Source of the DNA: Coraliomargarita sp965656715
Lineage (GTDB): Bacteria > Verrucomicrobiota > Verrucomicrobiia > Opitutales > Coraliomargaritaceae
DNA length: 64,000 bases
Assembly: GCA_965656715.1 (NCBI GenBank)
Contig: CBFHLR010000001.1
Coordinates: 166,080 to 230,079 of the forward strand
Direction of reading: 5' to 3'
Under the pieces are notes generated by a model. It was not told where the DNA came from, did not search any database, and saw nothing but the letters and a program-made list of their open reading frames with translations. Of this stretch, positions 42,545-52,789 are shown piece by piece; within the stretch, counting starts at the first letter, position 1; every line of letters starts with the position of its first letter. The position numbers were made by a program, and so were the translations under genes.

Positions 42545-43546
42545 CTAATTCGGGAAAATAATCGTGGTCTGATTGACGGTTTCGTTGTCGTCGTTGCGTA
42601 GCATTGCGTTGACGATGACCTCAGATTCTTGCCAATCGAATTCGAGTAGGCCGAAGCCTATTCCCGTGTAAGTGTTGCCCTTGCGGTAGCGGTTGGGTTC
42701 ACCTTGGAAGCGCTCCCATGAGTGGGTCATTCCGCTGGAAGTGATGTCCACAAGCGGATAGTTAAGGCCTTCGATTTCTAGCACGGAAAGCTCATGGATG
42801 TGTCGGTCGCCACTGAGAACTATTGCGCCGGGCACTTGAGCGTTTACGATTATATTAAACAGCCACTGCCGATCTTTAGCGAAGTTCGCCCACTTTTCAT
42901 ATTTATGCTCGCTGGAAAGCACTTGTATGCCGCTCACGATCAGATGCACTTGAGCCTCGCTATCGGTTAACTCGCCTTCGAGCCATTCACGCTGTGCGTG
43001 TCCGAGCAGGTCTGGTTCTTCTGCATTAGGGCCTGTGGAAAAATAGCGCCCATCGATCAGCAGCACTTTGATTTGTTTACCTGCTGGTCCGAAGCAATAG
43101 CTCCCATACAAGCCTTCACGACTGCGGCGAGGATCCGCGACTGGAACTTCCATGAAATCCAAGGCCATGTCACGAGTCTGAGCCTTGAGCGGGTAGCGAC
43201 TGTTGGCATCGTTGGCCCCATAGTCATGGTCATCCCAGGTGCCAAGGATGGCGGTTGAGCGTCGAAAAACAGCGTAGTGTTCCTGTTCGAATTGTTGTTG
43301 ATATTTCTCTTTGATGATCTCTGCTTGATAGGAGTCGCCATATATATTGTCACCAGCCCAGATCCAGAGATCCGGCTTATTGCTGGCGATGACTGGCCAT
43401 AATGGTTGTGGCAGATTCTGTCTGTTGCAGGATCCAAAGGCGACTCGAGTGAGCGGAGTTTCGAAGTCTTTTGGGTAATAAGCGAGGGCACTACTGCTCA
43501 ACGTGAAGTTTGCCAGAGCCAGACAGAGAAGATGTAAACGTGACAT
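42545..43546 (-). CDS. PhoD-like alkaline phosphatase / phosphodiesterase
   Basis: A 333-residue exported enzyme (signal peptide LHLLCLALANFTLSSSALA) of the PhoD metallophosphatase group, which releases phosphate from organic esters. Motifs are VAFGSCNRQNLPQP (Cys/Asn), DLWIWAGDNIYGDS (metal-binding Asp, Asn), LGTWDDHDYGANDAN (Asp-Asp-His-Asp), HLIVSGIQVL and VLSGDRHIHELS (His pair). Shorter than classical PhoD (about 500), it corresponds to the compact subgroup without the N-terminal domain. It is divergent from trpS. Confidence 0.88.
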   Translation of the reverse strand: MSRLHLLCLALANFTLSSSALAYYPKDFETPLTRVAFGSCNRQNLPQPLWPVIASNKPDLWIWAGDNIYGDSYQAEIIKEKYQQQFEQEHYAVFRRSTAILGTWDDHDYGANDANSRYPLKAQTRDMALDFMEVPVADPRRSREGLYGSYCFGPAGKQIKVLLIDGRYFSTGPNAEEPDLLGHAQREWLEGELTDSEAQVHLIVSGIQVLSSEHKYEKWANFAKDRQWLFNIIVNAQVPGAIVLSGDRHIHELSVLEIEGLNYPLVDITSSGMTHSWERFQGEPNRYRKGNTYTGIGFGLLEFDWQESEVIVNAMLRNDDNETVNQTTIIFPN

Positions 43547-43632
43547 GGTGCTTCTGATATCCGGAAACCGTGCTGCTGCAAGCGCGATGCAGAGTTGACA
43601 AGCTTACGGCGGATCGCGTCAATCAGCGCCAC

Positions 43633-44697
43633 ATGAGCGACGAAAAGAAAGTTATCCTTACCTGTGCACAGCCGACTGGTGTTCTCACCATGGGCAACTA
43701 TCTCGGTGCAGTTAAGAACTGGGCCACTATGCTCGACGACTACAACTGCTATTTCGGTGTGGTGGATCAGCATGCGATCACAGTGAAATATACGCCTGCA
43801 GACTTACGTAAGAACACGCTTTCCTGTGTGGCCCAATATATCGCCTGCGGCCTCGATCCGGAGCGAGCCAACATCTTTATCCAGTCGCACGTGATTGGCC
43901 ACACGGAGTTGGCCTGGTTGCTCAGCTGCATTACGCCGATCGGTGACCTGCAGCGTATGACGCAGTTCAAGGAGAAGGCGGCCAAGCTCGGCTTCAAATC
44001 CAGTGACGATAGCAACGACTTGAAATTCTCACACGAGGGCGCGCGTGCCGGCGCGTCAGTGAACTCCGGCTTGTTGATGTATCCGGTCCTAATGGCGGCC
44101 GACATCCTGCTCTACAATGCCGATGCGGTCCCGGTCGGTAACGATCAGCGCCAGCACCTGGAGCTCTGCCGCGACCTCGCACAGCGCTTCAACCACAACT
44201 ACTCTGAGACCTTCACCATTCCTGAGCCGTTTATCCCGAAGGCAGGTGCGCGCATCATGTCGCTGCAGGAGCCGACCAAGAAGATGTCCAAGAGCGACGA
44301 AAACCAAAGTGCGACGCTTTACATCCTGGATAAGCCGGACGTGCTGAAGAAGAAGATCATGAGCGCGGTCACGGACTCCGGCAGCGAGATCAAGGCCACC
44401 GAAGACAAGCCGGGTGTCTCTAATCTCTTGCAAATCCACACTGCGATTAGCGGCACGCCGACCGCTGAGCTGGAGGCCTCGTTTGTTGGCAAGGGCTACG
44501 GTGACCTGAAGAAGGAGGTCGCCGACGTGGTGATCCATGCGCTTGAGCCTGTGCAGCAACGCTACGATGAGCTGATTCAGGATAAGAAATATCTCGAATC
44601 TGTTCTGAAGGCGGGTGCCGGTGAAGCGCAGAAGCGTGCCTACAAGATTCTGGCCAAAGTTTACCGCAAAGCAGGCTTTGTGGAACGCCCACGATAA
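43633..44697 (+). CDS. trpS: tryptophan--tRNA ligase
   Basis: A class I synthetase, 354 residues. The HIGH-type motif is PTGVLTMGNYLGAVKNW, the class I signature around CVAQYIACGLDPERANIFIQSHV, and KMSKS appears as TKKMSKSDENQ. The ATG at 43633 is preferred because upstream residues of the longer frame are unlike the family. The conserved DLQRMTQFKEK and DQRQHLELCRDLA blocks confirm tryptophan rather than tyrosine specificity. Confidence 0.96.
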   Translation: MSDEKKVILTCAQPTGVLTMGNYLGAVKNWATMLDDYNCYFGVVDQHAITVKYTPADLRKNTLSCVAQYIACGLDPERANIFIQSHVIGHTELAWLLSCITPIGDLQRMTQFKEKAAKLGFKSSDDSNDLKFSHEGARAGASVNSGLLMYPVLMAADILLYNADAVPVGNDQRQHLELCRDLAQRFNHNYSETFTIPEPFIPKAGARIMSLQEPTKKMSKSDENQSATLYILDKPDVLKKKIMSAVTDSGSEIKATEDKPGVSNLLQIHTAISGTPTAELEASFVGKGYGDLKKEVADVVIHALEPVQQRYDELIQDKKYLESVLKAGAGEAQKRAYKILAKVYRKAGFVERPR

Positions 44698-44732
44698 TTA
44701 CCAGTTGCTGTAAGGATTTCGGCTAGTTAACG

Positions 44733-44987
44733 ATGACGCTATATATGTCGAATTCTTCTATGACCGACCGAGTATATGCAATTCTCGGTGCACTGACTCC
44801 GAGTTGCTCGGATGGCTTGCGTTTGGTTGAGCTGGGCCAGCAGCGTCCACTCAAACTGCACGAGAGACTAGCGCTGGCCTACAACTCGCCATTGTGCCTG
44901 CACTGCAATTGCAAGCGTGAGAAGTTCGATAAAGAGCGTGAGAAGCTGCGCGCAATCGATGCCGAGCGTAAAGCGAAGTCTACTTAG
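44733..44987 (+). CDS. small protein with Cys-Cys motif, unknown
   Basis: An 84-residue protein after trpS. The C-terminal half has LCLHCNCKREKF with three Cys and one His in a possible zinc knuckle, then a charged helix (DKEREKLRAIDAERKAKS). A nearer start at 44760 (MTDRVY) gives a more typical N-terminus. It overlaps the convergent gene at 44984 by 4 bp. No family is recognised; it may be a small metal- or RNA-binding protein. Confidence 0.5.
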   Translation: MTLYMSNSSMTDRVYAILGALTPSCSDGLRLVELGQQRPLKLHERLALAYNSPLCLHCNCKREKFDKEREKLRAIDAERKAKST

Positions 44988-45493
44988 AACGCGCTCTTCC
45001 ACATGTCCACCTCGCCTGGAAGGCAATGTGCATGAAGTCCCGCTTCGATTGTTTCGAGGCTGGGAAATTTAACTACTTGTGCGGTATCAATCGCTAGACT
45101 CGGGCGTGTATCGGAAATCAATGCCCAGACTGCCCATGCGCGTGCACGGCGTAAGGCTTGCCTATCTCCGCCTAGACGTGTGGCTTGATGTTGAAAACTA
45201 ATCCGCGGGTTACCGGGGAAATCATCGCTGTGATTATTGGCAACAATCCATTTGAGTGCTGCGTATGGGAGTGGCCAGCGCATTAGAATCTCAGCCTTCT
45301 CATCGATATCTGCATAGAGCGCACGTGTAATGGCTAAAATCGCACGCCCTGAGTGGCCTTTGAGCCAGAGGTAATGCCCATACTTCAATGCTGTCAGATA
45401 GAAGGTTTCCGCTTCTCTGCCGCGTAGTTCCGTCAGGCAGCGATGTGACATCGTTGTATCCGGTTCCGGGAGGTGTGGGCATTTCTCAGGCAT
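44984..45493 (-). CDS. conserved-looking hypothetical protein
   Basis: A 169-residue soluble protein, His/Cys-rich at the N-terminus (CPHLPEPDTTMSHRCLTEL). The helical core GREAETFYLTALKYGHYLWLKGHSGRAILAITRALY looks like a single structural repeat unit (SEL1/TPR-like), followed by YAALKWIVANNHSDDFPGNPRISFQHQATRL. The long hydrophobic/aromatic segments argue for a real gene. No assignable function. An upstream REPIN separates it from the opp operon. Confidence 0.65.
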   Translation of the reverse strand: MPEKCPHLPEPDTTMSHRCLTELRGREAETFYLTALKYGHYLWLKGHSGRAILAITRALYADIDEKAEILMRWPLPYAALKWIVANNHSDDFPGNPRISFQHQATRLGGDRQALRRARAWAVWALISDTRPSLAIDTAQVVKFPSLETIEAGLHAHCLPGEVDMWKSAF

Positions 45494-45607
45494 CGTTTGC
45501 TGGATTCTTGGATAGCGCAGCGGTGTCCTCTCCGCGCATCACGCTGTTGTATGTTATTCGATTGAAATTCTGAACGTGTGAGGCTCTCTTGACCATAAAA
45601 AGTAACC

Positions 45608-45686
45608 GTAGGGCCTTTGCTTGCAAAGCGCCGCCAGTGTTTATGGGGAAGACCAGACTTCGGCATCGTGCGAGCACGAGCCCTAC
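45608..45686. repeat. REPIN-like element (family 6)
   Basis: Both arms read GTAGGGC from outside, then a hairpin, then GCCG after one base. The left hairpin is CTTTGC-TT-GCAAAG; the right, on the minus strand, is TCGTGC-TC-GCACGA. Three stem pairs (1, 2 and 3) differ between the arms and every change is compensated. The element sits in the 222-bp spacer between oppC and the hypothetical gene, so it would be in the 3' untranslated region of the opp transcript. Confidence 0.88.
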
Positions 45687-45715
45687 ATATTGAAGTCTTC
45701 AATTCTACGATTTAC

Positions 45716-47513
<1,798 letters not shown>

Positions 47514-47560
47514 GGTGCGGAAGATTGAACGTCCTAGATTTAACGCCCAATGTTGAATGA

Positions 47561-49189
47561 TTACGGCTCTAGATGAATTGCTTGGTAGGGATGGTTTTCG
47601 AGTAGGCTGGGATACCAACCTTGCACGGCCGGATCAATCAGTCGGCGAGTGACATAGAAGTAAATCGGGATGAAGGGCATCTCTTCAAGGAGGATGGCTT
47701 CGGCCTGTTGGAAGAACTGTTTGCGGGCTGCAGGATCGGCCTCGCCTGCAGCCTGGTGGATCAGTGCGTCGTATTCGGCATTGCTCCAGTTACTGTGATT
47801 GTTGCCATTGTCGGTCTCGCCGAGGCTGAGGAAGGTGTTGGGGTCGTTGTAATCCCCAAACCAAGCAGCACGCAGAATATCGAAGTCGCCGGCTTCGCGG
47901 GTCGAGAGGTAGGCTTTCCACTCCTGATTGTGCAGCTCGATGTGGACGCCCAGTTCCTTCTTCCAGATCTGTTGAATGGCCACGGCAATAATTCGGTGGT
48001 CCTCACTGGTGTTGTAAAGCAGTTCGTAGGTAGGAAAGCCTTCACCGTTTGGATAACCCGCCTCGGCGAGCAATTCGCGTGCAAGATCTGGGTCGTATGG
48101 GAAGCGCGCTTCGGCTGTGTAGCCCCCGGTATTGGGTGGTGTGAAATGATAGGCGGGCTGTTGGCCGGCTTTCAGGATGTGCTCGGTGATTTGCTCGCGG
48201 TTGATGCAGTAGGCGAGCGCCTTACGCACGCGCACATCTTTGAGTGCTTCTAGCTCGGTGTTGAGCATGTAGTAATAGACGCCGAGCGCGGTATCAAAAT
48301 GGATGAGTTCGGGGTGGTGTTCCTTATACCAATCAATGCGGTGCGTGGGGACGGTTTCCGTGATGTGGAGCTGATTGGCACGGAAGGCGCGCTCTTCGGT
48401 CGAGATGTTGTAGGGGAGGAAGTGAATGCCCTCGAGCTGCGTGTTCGCTGCGTCTCGATAATGCGGGTTTTTGACGGCATGGATGCCGTTGTTCAGTCGC
48501 CACTGTCTGAGCATGAAGGGACCATTGCCGACGTAGTTGCCCGCCTTGGTCCATTTCGAGATGCGCTCGGTCATACTGCCATGCTTGAGAATCGTCGGTG
48601 GGTGCACGGGCCACCAGGTGTTGTGCGACAGTAGACTCAGAAAGTAGGGGGTCGGCTTGTCCAACTCGATGATTAGAGTCTGCGCATCTGGAGCGTAGAC
48701 ACCTACCTCGGTGAAATCTGTGAGTTCGCCCTTGTTAAAGGCCTGTGCGCCCCTGACGTCGAAGAGCATGTAGGCATAGGGTGCGGCTAAATCGGGAGTC
48801 AGGATGCGTTCAATCGAGAAGAGGAAATCTTGCGGTGTGACGAGGTCGCCATTCGACCAGCGTGCTTCGGGATCAAAGTGGAAGGTATAGCGTAGGCCGT
48901 CTTCCGAGATCTCCCAGGATTGTGCGACGCCGGCTTGGACCTCCATCGTTTCGGGGTGTAGCGTGGTGAGGCCCTCCAGAAAGGCCAACATGATCGAGTA
49001 TTCGGTTAGACCAGTGGTGAGGTGCGGATCCAGCGCCGAGGGTTCGGCTCCGATCCCGATATACAGCTCTTGTTGCGCGTTGCCGGTTTCGACATTCGTC
49101 GCTTGTTGCCCGCAGCCTGCGAACACGCCAATCAGAGCACAGCTGACGAGGGTGATTTGGAGGAGTCTGTGGAGTGGCGAACCTTGCAT
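47561..49189 (-). CDS. oppA: oligopeptide-binding lipoprotein OppA
   Basis: A 542-residue solute-binding protein of the SBP_bac_5 family. The N-terminus has a lipobox IGVFAG-C (Cys 26), so it is anchored in the membrane. Conserved blocks include LYIGIGAEPSALDPHLTTG, TYTFHF-like RYTFHFDPEARWSNG, KALAYCINREQITE and the AGYPNGEGFPTYELLY segment. It captures peptides for the OppB/OppC permease. It is first in the operon; the upstream gap to 49245 presumably holds the promoter. Confidence 0.93.
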   Translation of the reverse strand: MQGSPLHRLLQITLVSCALIGVFAGCGQQATNVETGNAQQELYIGIGAEPSALDPHLTTGLTEYSIMLAFLEGLTTLHPETMEVQAGVAQSWEISEDGLRYTFHFDPEARWSNGDLVTPQDFLFSIERILTPDLAAPYAYMLFDVRGAQAFNKGELTDFTEVGVYAPDAQTLIIELDKPTPYFLSLLSHNTWWPVHPPTILKHGSMTERISKWTKAGNYVGNGPFMLRQWRLNNGIHAVKNPHYRDAANTQLEGIHFLPYNISTEERAFRANQLHITETVPTHRIDWYKEHHPELIHFDTALGVYYYMLNTELEALKDVRVRKALAYCINREQITEHILKAGQQPAYHFTPPNTGGYTAEARFPYDPDLARELLAEAGYPNGEGFPTYELLYNTSEDHRIIAVAIQQIWKKELGVHIELHNQEWKAYLSTREAGDFDILRAAWFGDYNDPNTFLSLGETDNGNNHSNWSNAEYDALIHQAAGEADPAARKQFFQQAEAILLEEMPFIPIYFYVTRRLIDPAVQGWYPSLLENHPYQAIHLEP

Positions 49190-49244
49190 GCTTTCGCGTT
49201 ATGCGATACGCAAAGAGCCGCTTTGAGGGAAGTGGAAAGTTCGA

Positions 49245-49622
49245 TTATTTGTCATTCGACCTCACCCAGCGAGCTGCTTCGTCGAAATCGTAAAAGGTCT
49301 GAGTCGGCCAATGTGATTCCGGCGATTGTGCAATATAGGTGTCGGTCATGCTCTCACCTGTCTGGTCACGAGTCACAACAGCCACACGGATCTTTGGATT
49401 GGTGTAGGCGGCTGCACGGTCTAAGTGAGCGATCTTACGCATGTGGTGATCATCCACTACAAAGGCTTCCACTGCGCGTAGATCGACGATCTGGTAGCGC
49501 AAGTTGTCGAAGCGTTCATCGCCATAGATCTCCATATTCGATTGCAATAATTCCTCACCGGTTAGGCGGCCGGTGTAGGTCCAGATCACGGTATTCGCGT
49601 TCCATTCAATTTGATAAGACAT
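49245..49622 (-). CDS. STAS/SpoIIAA-like protein
   Basis: A 125-residue protein resembling the STAS-like/SpoIIAA-type DUF group: MSYQIEWNANTVIWTYTGRLTGEELL, LRYQIVDLRAVEAFVVDDHHMRKIAHLD, IRVAVVTRD and a C-terminal helix FYDFDEAARWVRS. This alternating beta-alpha order is typical of small lipid- or protein-binding STAS/SEC14-like domains in bacteria. No conserved phosphorylatable Ser is obvious, so a regulatory role is uncertain. It is not clearly linked to its neighbours. Confidence 0.65.
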   Translation of the reverse strand: MSYQIEWNANTVIWTYTGRLTGEELLQSNMEIYGDERFDNLRYQIVDLRAVEAFVVDDHHMRKIAHLDRAAAYTNPKIRVAVVTRDQTGESMTDTYIAQSPESHWPTQTFYDFDEAARWVRSNDK

Positions 49623-49681
49623 CGGTTATAAGACAATCTAAGCACAGTTGAATAGCACTGGATATAATCGCACAAGCTCAA

Positions 49682-50707
49682 TTACCAGAGCTGTGGGCTC
49701 ACCCACTTGCGTAAAGTCTCGCGGGCGTCAAATTCCATGTCGGGCATGAAATTGAAACCAGTTGCTGCCTCAATTGCACCGATACTACTGAGATAGGTGT
49801 CGAGTTGCGGATCACTGGCATTCTTCGGCACGATGAAGGCAATGGCTCGGAGGCCGCCGGCGTCGGTCAGGTCGAATGCGATCGCATAATACTGCACCGG
49901 AACCTTTAGCTTGCTGGGTAGTATGAGTGAATCTCGTGTATAGATGGGGCCGGTATACACCCAGACCTCGCCAAAGCGTTTGGGGTAGTTGACGTAGAGT
50001 TCTTGGCTGAGCTCCTGCCAAACTCCGGTGGCAAAGTCTTGGCGCATGGGGCTCAGTTGGGTGCTGAGCATGGCTTCGTTGCTGCCGGTTTGCCCGAATT
50101 CGGCTGCTAGGAATTGCGGTGGAGCTAGCGGGCTTGCAGTCCATTTGCCCGAGCTTAGCTGGCTGGCTCTAAGTTGCGGAATACGTGGGTCCTCGTAGGC
50201 TTGTCTCGATACGCTTGCGCTGTGCGCCGTTTCGCCGGTGAGATGATAGGCAAGGCAGAGGCTGGCCTGTAGGGACGGGCTGAATACATTGACACTGGTT
50301 TTGTTGTTGAGCAAGCGCACCGGCTGATCACTGGTGGGAACTCCAGCCAGTAGCGGGCTGCCGTCATGCCCGAGCTCACCGCCATCGACAATGAGGCCCT
50401 CACTGTGTGGGACTGCGTCGTAGAGTGTGTCTAAGCCTACTTCAACGAAGTCGGGCCATTCTACGCTGGAGCGAATGCTGTTGAGGAGCGAACTTGCGCT
50501 TTGCTCCATTTTGCCGCGCACGGTGTAGGATCCGAAATAGTAGGTCAGCCCCAGCGCGAGCGTTAGGAGGACGCAGACGAGCGCACACAGCTTGAGAAAC
50601 TTGGTGAAACCGCCAACCGCAGTCTTCTTGCGGGCAGTGCTACGCTTCTTGGTTACACGCTTCTTACGTGGTGCTGCTTTTTTGGTCGCTCGCTTCTTAG
50701 GTGCCAT
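49682..50707 (-). CDS. membrane-anchored EndoG/NUC1-like protein with lost catalytic residues and histone-like tail
   Basis: A 341-residue protein. Residues 1-30 are a Lys/Arg/Ala-rich tail (KKRATKKAAPRKKRVTKKR), like the C-terminus of histone H1. A transmembrane helix follows (LCALVCVLLTLALGLTYYF). The C-terminal half aligns with the DNA/RNA non-specific endonuclease fold: VFSPSLQASLCLAYHLTG, LSTQLSPMRQDF, VWVYTGPIYT, YYAIAFDLTDAGG, IAFIVPKN and IEAATGFNFMPDM. The family's DRGH catalytic motif is replaced by TASP, and the metal-binding Asn of the LNQ(G/A)-W block is Ala (DFATGVWQEL). It is therefore probably not a nuclease by the known mechanism. It may bind DNA or act as a scaffold at the membrane. 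Confidence 0.8.
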   Translation of the reverse strand: MAPKKRATKKAAPRKKRVTKKRSTARKKTAVGGFTKFLKLCALVCVLLTLALGLTYYFGSYTVRGKMEQSASSLLNSIRSSVEWPDFVEVGLDTLYDAVPHSEGLIVDGGELGHDGSPLLAGVPTSDQPVRLLNNKTSVNVFSPSLQASLCLAYHLTGETAHSASVSRQAYEDPRIPQLRASQLSSGKWTASPLAPPQFLAAEFGQTGSNEAMLSTQLSPMRQDFATGVWQELSQELYVNYPKRFGEVWVYTGPIYTRDSLILPSKLKVPVQYYAIAFDLTDAGGLRAIAFIVPKNASDPQLDTYLSSIGAIEAATGFNFMPDMEFDARETLRKWVSPQLW

Positions 50708-50806
50708 TCGCCATTAGCAAAGACGCAGCACGGGACTTGTTCAACCTAATCTGCAGACCACCTTTCAGATTGAGCATAGGAACCGTTCATTAAAGATTCG
50801 GATATA

Positions 50807-50830
50807 TTGCCTGAGCAGGCGACCCACCTA
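50807..50830. repeat. solitary REP-like hairpin upstream of the EndoG-like gene
   Basis: GCCTG-AG-CAGGC, followed (on the minus strand reading) by GTGG-type flank GGTGGGTC. It resembles a single REP arm; no partner arm was found. Confidence 0.35.
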
Positions 50831-50836
50831 GAAAAA

Positions 50837-51469
50837 TCAGTGGTCAAGATCGAGCTTCTTTAACTTGGGCTTAATGACCATCTGGCAGTAGGGGGCACGG
50901 CCATTGAGACGATAGTAGTCCTGATGGTAGTCTTCGGCGACGTAGAAGGTCGAAGCTGCGGTAATCTCAGTCACTATTGGATCGCTGAAGTTTCCTTGCG
51001 CGGCTTTCTTGGAGGCTTCGGCTGTGTCTCGCTGGGCCTCGCTGTGATAAAACACGGCGGAGCGATATTGGGTGCCGACGTCGGCTCCTTGTCGGTTCAG
51101 GGTAGTCGGGTTATGTGACTTCCAAAGCCACTCGAGCAGGGTCTCGAAACTGATTTGCTCAGGATCGAATTTGATCTGTGTGACCTCCGCATGACCAGTG
51201 GTGCCGGTGCAGATCTCTCGATAGGTCGGATTGTCGGTTTGCCCACCCATGTAGCCGGACTCGACCGAGTAGACGCCCTTCAGTTGCTCAAAGACGGCTT
51301 CCACACACCAGAAGCAGCCGGCGCCGAAGGTTGCGGTTTCGAGATTCTCAGGGACGGATTCACTCATGTCGGTCGATTGTTGTGAGCTCGAGGGCTCGGG
51401 TTGTTTGGCGCAGGCGGTTAGTCCAACGAGGGACAGTATCAAGAGGGGAATTCGGATCACGGAGCGCAT
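50837..51469 (-). CDS. msrA: peptide methionine sulfoxide reductase MsrA, lipoprotein form
   Basis: Reduces methionine-S-sulfoxide in proteins. The catalytic motif GAGCFWC (Cys 52) is followed by YMGGQTDNPTYREICTG, EVTQIKFDPEQISFETLLEWLWKSHNPTTLNRQGADVGTQYRS-type segments and the C-terminal DYHQDYY and AYCQ-type ending, all typical. The N-terminus has a lipobox LTAC (Cys 20), so this copy is exported and membrane-anchored, protecting envelope proteins. Length 210 is normal. Confidence 0.93.
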   Translation of the reverse strand: MRSVIRIPLLILSLVGLTACAKQPEPSSSQQSTDMSESVPENLETATFGAGCFWCVEAVFEQLKGVYSVESGYMGGQTDNPTYREICTGTTGHAEVTQIKFDPEQISFETLLEWLWKSHNPTTLNRQGADVGTQYRSAVFYHSEAQRDTAEASKKAAQGNFSDPIVTEITAASTFYVAEDYHQDYYRLNGRAPYCQMVIKPKLKKLDLDH

Positions 51470-51509
51470 AATAACTGGTTGGAGTCTATCCCAGCCGAAA
51501 TATTCCAGC

Positions 51510-51791
51510 TTAGAGCGTAATCACGCCTTTGATGTGTGACACTCGGTTGTAGAGGCTGAGCACGTGGTCGGCGGATTCGACGTGCATTTCCATCGTATAT
51601 GAGATGAAACGCCCGCTCTTTGACTCACGTTCGCTAACTGGATCGTCCGCAAAGAGATCCAGCACTTCGCGGGTCTTATCCTTGGGCACAATGAACTTGA
51701 ACGTGTAGTAGCAGGGCCACTCGTGGTTGTCGTTCAGTGCCGACTTAAATGATTCGATGGTCTTTTCGTTATCCTCTGACATGCCGGACAC
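51510..51791 (-). CDS. DUF493 (YbeD-like) protein
   Basis: A 93-residue protein matching the DUF493/YbeD family of ACT-like fold: WPCYYTFKFIVPKDKTREVLDLF, SGRFISYTMEMHVESADHVLSLYNRV and the final IKGVITL. E. coli YbeD is associated with lipoate metabolism genes, but here no such neighbour is adjacent. The first Met residues are uncertain (M1 or M4). Small cytoplasmic regulatory protein of unknown target. Confidence 0.85.
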   Translation of the reverse strand: MSGMSEDNEKTIESFKSALNDNHEWPCYYTFKFIVPKDKTREVLDLFADDPVSERESKSGRFISYTMEMHVESADHVLSLYNRVSHIKGVITL

Positions 51792-51814
51792 GATAGTCAG
51801 AGTGGAGCGTCTGT

Positions 51815-52669
51815 CTAGCGCTTACGAAAAATCAGACCAGTGATCAGGAAAAATCCGAGCCCAAGGCCCAGCGCAGATAAGCTGCCATTACGTAGATTAC
51901 CTCCAATGTTGGGACTGTGATGATGGACGGGCGGGAATGCATAATCAACTAAGCGGCCGCGCGCTTCGGTTAAGCCGATGCTCGCCTTGATAGTGGAAAG
52001 GCGTGTGCTGAGATCTTCCAAGAATGCCGTCTCAGTCCTTAAGTCGATTTCAGCAAGTGCCAGCGAGGCAGGATCTTGCTGTGAGGCACTTTCAAGCGTT
52101 GCTACTCTCTGGGCAAGTTTTGCGACGCGCTCACGCTGCTGATCTACTTTGATGCGCAGTCCTTCAACCACTCCCATCCCAAAATCGATATCTACCGAAA
52201 CAACGTAGTTGATATACTCTTCCATGAATAGATTGGTGATGCGAGCGGCCATCATTGGATCCGGGTGTTGATAATGGACTTGAACCATCCATGAACGGTC
52301 GGGGGTGATGATTCGGTTTTGTTCTAGGATTTCTATTGGACGGATGAAAGGGGACAGTTCGCTTTCATAGGGAAGCATGAACATTTCAAGCTCCTCTTCC
52401 GAGAGCCGTTGTTCTACTCCTTTCAGCAGTCTCAAACTCTCTAGTAAGCGGATCTGTGTGTTGTAATCACGAATTGCCTTTTCGCTTCGATCGCGTGGAT
52501 CATCGAGCTCCGTGATAACTGGAGCGTCGATCCGATACGGGTTATCGATGAACAGCTGCAGTGTGCCACCCGCTTGATACACCTTCGTTAGGTTGAAGGT
52601 GTAAAGGATTGCTCCGGAGAATACGATAAACGCGGTAAAAAGTGATAATAGGATGCGGGCGATGAGCAT
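51815..52669 (-). CDS. Wzz/GumC-like polysaccharide chain-length or export protein
   Basis: A 284-residue inner-membrane protein with an N-terminal helix (ILLSLFTAFIVFSGAILYTF) and a C-terminal helix (LSALGLGLGFFLITGLIF) enclosing a periplasmic domain. It has YQAGGTLQLFIDNP, a central coiled coil (VEGLRIKVDQQRERVAKLAQRVATLE) and LVDYAFPPVHHHSPN before the second helix. This topology is that of polysaccharide co-polymerases, shorter than most GumC proteins. It lacks a fused tyrosine kinase. Glycosyltransferase genes are not nearby in the window. Confidence 0.78.
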   Translation of the reverse strand: MLIARILLSLFTAFIVFSGAILYTFNLTKVYQAGGTLQLFIDNPYRIDAPVITELDDPRDRSEKAIRDYNTQIRLLESLRLLKGVEQRLSEEELEMFMLPYESELSPFIRPIEILEQNRIITPDRSWMVQVHYQHPDPMMAARITNLFMEEYINYVVSVDIDFGMGVVEGLRIKVDQQRERVAKLAQRVATLESASQQDPASLALAEIDLRTETAFLEDLSTRLSTIKASIGLTEARGRLVDYAFPPVHHHSPNIGGNLRNGSLSALGLGLGFFLITGLIFRKR

Positions 52670-52728
52670 TATTGCATGCTGTTTTGAGCGTTAGTCCTGT
52701 CAAGGTTCGCATACAGGTAAATGGGCAC

Positions 52729-52760
52729 AAAAAACGGGCACCTCTAGAGAAGGTGCCCGT
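52729..52760 (-). terminator. rho-independent terminator of the DUF4136 lipoprotein gene
   Basis: On the minus strand ACGGGCACC and GGTGCCCGT pair (9 bp) around TTCTCTAGA, followed by six T. It lies 30 bp after the stop of the gene at 52790. Confidence 0.9.
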
Positions 52761-52789
52761 AAGACTGTCGAAAGCTTGATTGTATGGCG

